Source: Kaistella sp. (lineage in GTDB: Bacteria; Bacteroidota; Bacteroidia; Flavobacteriales; Weeksellaceae). Taken from it: a DNA stretch of 64,000 bases. Below are positions 60,507-64,000 of the stretch, piece by piece; position 1 is the stretch's first letter; the number at the start of each line of letters is the position of its first letter. The stretch spans positions 62,001-126,000 of the forward strand of contig JAIBEW010000027.1 of the NCBI GenBank assembly GCA_019459085.1, in the 5' to 3' direction. The notes beneath the pieces are model-generated. The model did not search any database. It saw only the letters and a list, made by a program, of their open reading frames with translations, and was not told the origin of the DNA. Position numbers and translations under genes: made by a program.

Positions 60507-61511
60507 ATGTCAGAACTACATCAAGCCGAAGATATCAGACAGCTAACCGAAAAAGTAAGAGAACAGAATTACTTTTTTTCACTTTTAAAACAGGAAATTA
60601 ACAAAGCAATTATCGGACAGGAATATATGATAGACCGTTTACTGATCGGTCTTCTCGGCAATGGCCATGTTCTTTTGGAAGGCGTTCCGGGTCTGGCAAA
60701 AACCCTCGCGATCAAAACCTTGGCCGAAGCTGTTCACGGCGAATTTTCGCGGATTCAGTTTACACCCGATTTACTTCCGGCCGATGTGGTGGGCACGCAG
60801 ATTTACAATATCAGGGAAAATGATTTTTCCATTAAAAGAGGTCCTATTTTCGCAAATTTTGTTCTGGCAGATGAGATCAACCGTGCGCCATCAAAGGTTC
60901 AGTCGGCTTTGCTCGAAGCCATGCAGGAAAAACAGGTAACGATCGGTGATGAAACCATGGCGCTTCCCAAACCTTTTCTGGTTCTTGCAACGCAGAATCC
61001 TATCGATCAGGAAGGGACTTATATTCTGCCTGAAGCCCAAAGCGACCGTTTTATGCTGAAATGCAAAATCGATTATCCTGAATTTGAAGATGAAAGAAAA
61101 GTAATGAGAATGGTGGCCACGGCTCACCAACCACAGATCAGACCAGTCATTTCTCTTGAAAATGTGGTAGAGGCAAAAAATCTCATCAACCAGATTTATC
61201 TTGACGAAAAAATCGAAAAATATATACTCGATATGGTTTTTGCAACGCGTTTCCCGGAACGTTACGGACTTGCTGAACTTAAAAATTACATCAGTTTTGG
61301 AGCCTCTCCGAGAGCTTCCATCAATCTTGCGATTGCGTCGCGGGCGATGGCTTTTTTGAAAAACCGGGCCTTTGTGATTCCGGAGGATGTGAAAGAAATT
61401 GCAAAAGATGTCCTCAGACACCGTATCGGATTGAGTTTCGAAGCCGAAGCCGAGGAAATTACATCCGAAGAAATCGTAGACCGTATTTTGGGTAAAGTTC
61501 AGGCACCATAA
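60507..61511 (+). CDS. MoxR family AAA+ ATPase
   Basis: A 334-residue MoxR ATPase. Walker A is in LLEGVPGLAKTLAIK, Walker B in FVLADEINRAPSKVQSALLE, sensor 1 in LVLATQNPIDQEGTYILPEA and the arginine finger region in SDRFMLKCKIDYPE. MoxR ATPases act with von Willebrand proteins as chaperone-like complexes. It starts a cluster with DUF58, a single-pass protein and a BatA-like protein, the aerotolerance (bat) operon of Bacteroidota. The promoter could not be placed in the 247 bases before it. Confidence 0.93.
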   Translation: MSELHQAEDIRQLTEKVREQNYFFSLLKQEINKAIIGQEYMIDRLLIGLLGNGHVLLEGVPGLAKTLAIKTLAEAVHGEFSRIQFTPDLLPADVVGTQIYNIRENDFSIKRGPIFANFVLADEINRAPSKVQSALLEAMQEKQVTIGDETMALPKPFLVLATQNPIDQEGTYILPEAQSDRFMLKCKIDYPEFEDERKVMRMVATAHQPQIRPVISLENVVEAKNLINQIYLDEKIEKYILDMVFATRFPERYGLAELKNYISFGASPRASINLAIASRAMAFLKNRAFVIPEDVKEIAKDVLRHRIGLSFEAEAEEITSEEIVDRILGKVQAP

Positions 61512-61564
61512 ATTAAAATTCATTCAATTTATTAACACACATTTCCTCATATTTAAGATTTTAA

Positions 61565-62428
61565 ATGCAGATCAAAGTCATCATTAAAAAAGTAAAGCAG
61601 ATCGAAATCCGCACCCGAAAAAAATCGGAGGCTGCTTTGATGGGTCAGTATCACAGCGCATTCAAAGGACAGGGAATGACGTTCTCGGAAGTCCGGCCGT
61701 ATCAGTCCGGAGATGAAATCCGCAGGATCGACTGGAACAAAACTGCCCGTTTTCGTGAGCCTTATGTAAAGGTGATGGAAGAGGAAAGGGAACTCACAAT
61801 GATGTTGGTCGTGGACATTTCCGCTTCAATGGATTACGGAACCAAAACACAGCTGAAACGGGAGTTTGTGGCTGAAATTTGCGCGAGTTTAGGATTTTCG
61901 GCGGTTGGTAACAATGATAAAGTTGGGTTGATTCTCTTCGCAGACAAAGTCTACAAAGTAATTCCACCCAGAAAAGGACGGAAACATATTTTGGCCATCA
62001 TCAGCAACATTCTAACGGTTGATTATATTCCGGCACCATCTAAAATCGATATGGCTATGGAATATATGATGGGTGTTTTCAAAAAGAAATCGCTCGTTTT
62101 CCTTTTTTCGGATTTTGAAGATGAATATGATTCGAAAATGCTGCGCGTGGCTTCAAAAAAACATCAGGTTTTAGGAATGCGGATTTATGACGAAAAGGAC
62201 AATGAAATCCCTAATGTCGGTTATACCTTATTCAGCGATGCTGAAACCGGCAAGCAGATCTGGGCAAATACTTCCAGCGCACGATGGCGGTACGATTTTG
62301 CAGAAGCACAGAAACAGAAAGTGAAAAAAGTGGAGGAGGATTTCGAAAATTCTTCGGCCGGCTTTATGAATATGAATACCGGCGAAGACTATTCAAAATT
62401 CCTTTACCAGTATTTCAGAAAAAAATGA
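61565..62428 (+). CDS. DUF58 domain protein
   Basis: A 287-residue protein with the DUF58 signature GMTFSEVRPYQSGDEIRRID and WNKTARFREPYVKVMEEERE, followed by a vWA-like domain with the MIDAS motif in VVDISASMDYG. It is soluble, and works next to MoxR in a membrane-associated complex in family members. It is 53 bases after moxR and overlaps the next gene as ATGA. Confidence 0.9.
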   Translation: MQIKVIIKKVKQIEIRTRKKSEAALMGQYHSAFKGQGMTFSEVRPYQSGDEIRRIDWNKTARFREPYVKVMEEERELTMMLVVDISASMDYGTKTQLKREFVAEICASLGFSAVGNNDKVGLILFADKVYKVIPPRKGRKHILAIISNILTVDYIPAPSKIDMAMEYMMGVFKKKSLVFLFSDFEDEYDSKMLRVASKKHQVLGMRIYDEKDNEIPNVGYTLFSDAETGKQIWANTSSARWRYDFAEAQKQKVKKVEEDFENSSAGFMNMNTGEDYSKFLYQYFRKK

Positions 62429-63360
62429 CAGCATGCATGATGATAAAAAATAACAGCAGAATTTTAAAAAATATTTTCCTTTTTACATTCATTTTCTTCA
62501 GTGTTTTTTCCAATGCGCAGACACTGGGTTCCCGACTGGAAAAAAAGACGCTGGCTTTGGGAGAAGCAGTTTTATTTCGCGTCTATATTTCAGATCTTCA
62601 AGGCGAAGAGGTTGTCTCCGCGCCGAAAAATGAGCTTTTGCCTTTTCATTTCGAGGAAGTAAAAGACAGCATCATTGTAAAACCTGAGTTTTACGAAAGA
62701 ACGATTGAATTTGCGGTTTTCGAAGAGGGTATATTCACCCTTCCGGCTCTGGATTTTAAAATTGGCGGGGAACTTTACCAAACCATTCCATACGAAGTGG
62801 AAGTGATCAATACCGCGCAGAAAGGCGACGTGATCAACGATATTATGAAAAACAAGGAGGTAAAACTCCAGGTTAAGGATTATTGGGAGCTTTACAAATG
62901 GTATATTCTCGGCGTTCTTATTCTTTTAGCTTTAATATTTGTTATTTATCAGATCATCATATACGCGAAACGTAGGAAAGATTCTCCGGTTGTCATGACC
63001 AATCAGACCCTGAAGGATCTGGACCAGCTGCAAAAGAAAAAATACATCGAAAATGGCGATTACCGTTCATTTTATGTAGAACTCATCGATATTTCCAGGA
63101 ATTTTATCACGAAACAATATCGAATTCCTGCCGATGTTCTGCTCACCGACGACCTGATTGATGTGATGAAAACCAACAATACCATTTCTCAGGAAAATGA
63201 AAAAGTGGTGGAAGAGATTTTTCTCCGCGGCGACCTTGTTAAATTCGCCAAGACATTTCCGGATCAGGCTCTTATGGAAAATGATTTCGAGAATATAAGA
63301 AACTTTGTAAAAAGATCATCGAAGGATCTGGAATTTGAAAAACTGAGAAAAGATGTTTAG
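62425..63360 (+). CDS. Single-pass membrane protein of the bat operon (BatD-like)
   Basis: A 311-residue protein with an N-terminal signal (ILKNIFLFTFIFFSVFSNAQ), an Ig-like periplasmic domain of about 130 residues, one membrane helix (WYILGVLILLALIFVIYQII) and a cytosolic helical tail. The start at ATG 62425 overlaps the DUF58 stop; ATGs at 62437 and 62440 are possible. Its position between DUF58 and BatA fits the oxygen-stress-related Bat complex. Its 3' end overlaps the next gene by 8 bases. Confidence 0.78.
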   Translation: MTACMMIKNNSRILKNIFLFTFIFFSVFSNAQTLGSRLEKKTLALGEAVLFRVYISDLQGEEVVSAPKNELLPFHFEEVKDSIIVKPEFYERTIEFAVFEEGIFTLPALDFKIGGELYQTIPYEVEVINTAQKGDVINDIMKNKEVKLQVKDYWELYKWYILGVLILLALIFVIYQIIIYAKRRKDSPVVMTNQTLKDLDQLQKKKYIENGDYRSFYVELIDISRNFITKQYRIPADVLLTDDLIDVMKTNNTISQENEKVVEEIFLRGDLVKFAKTFPDQALMENDFENIRNFVKRSSKDLEFEKLRKDV

Positions 63361-64000
63361 TGCTTTCAACGACTTCGAATTTTACAGTCCGTGGTTTTTA
63401 CTGCTGTTCCTGCTGTTTATCCCTTTACTGATAAGAGATATCAGCACCAAAAAAAGACCAGGAATCAAAGTTCCGAGCACTGGCAAAATGAAGGAAAGTC
63501 AGGGAATTGTTTTTGTACTTTTTCTGCTGAAAATCTCAAAATATCTTATTCTTACCTGTCTTATCATTGCGATGGCAAGACCGCGGACTTTTTCTATTTC
63601 TGAGGATTATAATGCCAATAAAGGGATAGACATTATGCTCTCGGTAGATGTTTCCTTAAGCATGCTTGCCAAAGATCTGGAGCCGGACCGACTGACGGCA
63701 CTGAAAAAAATTGCACAAAAATTTGTGGAAAAAAGACCGGCAGACCGGATAGGACTGGTTACGTATTCAGGCGAAGCGTTTACAAAAGTTCCCGTCACTT
63801 CAGATCATTCAGTTTTGATAGAGGAACTTGAAAATCTCAACCCTTTGGAACTTCAACCAGGAACCGCGATCGGTGAAGGTCTTGCGGTTGCCGTAAGCCA
63901 TTTAAAAAACAGCAAGGCAAAATCCAAAATCATTATTTTGATGACGGACGGTGTGAATACAATCGAAAATGCAATGCCGCCACAGGTCGGTGCTGAACTG
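63353..64000 (+). CDS. BatA-like VWA membrane protein (3' end off window)
   Basis: 216 codons are visible. It starts MFSAFNDFEFYSPWFLLLFL, with two N-terminal membrane helices, then a von Willebrand A domain with MIDAS motif in IMLSVDVSLSMLAKD and the second metal threonine in VTYSGEAFTKVPVTSD, and IIILMTDGVNTIENA near the cut. It is anchored with the VWA domain in the periplasm and fits BatA of the aerotolerance operon. The rest of the operon (batB, batC, batD) would lie beyond the window. Confidence 0.9.
   Translation, partial: MFSAFNDFEFYSPWFLLLFLLFIPLLIRDISTKKRPGIKVPSTGKMKESQGIVFVLFLLKISKYLILTCLIIAMARPRTFSISEDYNANKGIDIMLSVDVSLSMLAKDLEPDRLTALKKIAQKFVEKRPADRIGLVTYSGEAFTKVPVTSDHSVLIEELENLNPLELQPGTAIGEGLAVAVSHLKNSKAKSKIIILMTDGVNTIENAMPPQVGAEL

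Noticed and set aside
1-64000. CRISPR array, insertion sequence or rRNA operon
   Set aside because: No regular spaced repeats, no transposase frame and no rRNA segments were seen on either strand.

Overview
The window reads as chromosome of a Flavobacteriia member, most likely Weeksellaceae (Chryseobacterium/Kaistella-like). The grounds are moderate GC in the housekeeping genes, promoters of the Bacteroidota type (TTG, about 20 bases, TAnnTTTG), weak or absent Shine-Dalgarno sequences, and a gene set typical of that class: a MoxR/DUF58/BatA cluster, an OlsF-like fused acyltransferase, a YfhO membrane protein, an acyl-ACP desaturase, and the DUF892, DUF1015 and DUF6157 families. The genus is inferred, since there is no rRNA here.

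Layout. 1-3950: tail of a secreted-protein gene, then a serine block (DUF1015, serA, serC) and a ferredoxin. 3950-9810: an accessory cassette made of an 850-base structured gene-free stretch, a small protein with Tiki/TraB-like motifs, an McrB-like AAA+ GTPase and an McrC-like nuclease. 9890-14300: acyl-CoA reductase, a redox trio (82-aa protein, thioredoxin, peroxiredoxin), an aminotransferase and rsmG. 14370-25430: a helicase-less PD-(D/E)xK nuclease, glutaryl-CoA dehydrogenase, threonine aldolase with M28 peptidase, fabI, tag, nucleoside phosphorylase and an eIF1-like factor. 25500-31770: gpmI, desaturase, HAD protein, map, methyltransferase, era, DoxX. 31800-41970: MATE pump, NtrC-like regulator without HTH, YggS, sirtuin/DUF72 block, stress proteins, copper ATPase and thioesterase. 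41970-45330: an AT-rich pocket of orphan membrane and lipoprotein genes, two of them frameshifted at 7-base A/T runs, ending at tRNA-Phe. 45400-64000: olsF-like gene, aspartate kinase, fbp, menC, glnS, glycosyltransferase, YfhO protein, rlmB, and the start of the bat operon, which runs off the window.

The best candidate for something undescribed is the 4.8-9.7 kb cassette. A protein with the two GxxH-type motifs of the Tiki/TraB superfamily sits with its own promoter directly in front of a two-gene McrBC-like restriction module, and base composition changes abruptly inside the mcrB-like gene, at the border between its target-recognition half and its motor half. This suggests a defence module whose sensor end has been swapped. 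Other points of note are a perfect 12-bp hairpin touching the MATE start codon, the HTH-less sigma-54 activator, the DGHHR-bearing DUF1015 protein in a serine operon, and the paired homopolymer frameshifts.
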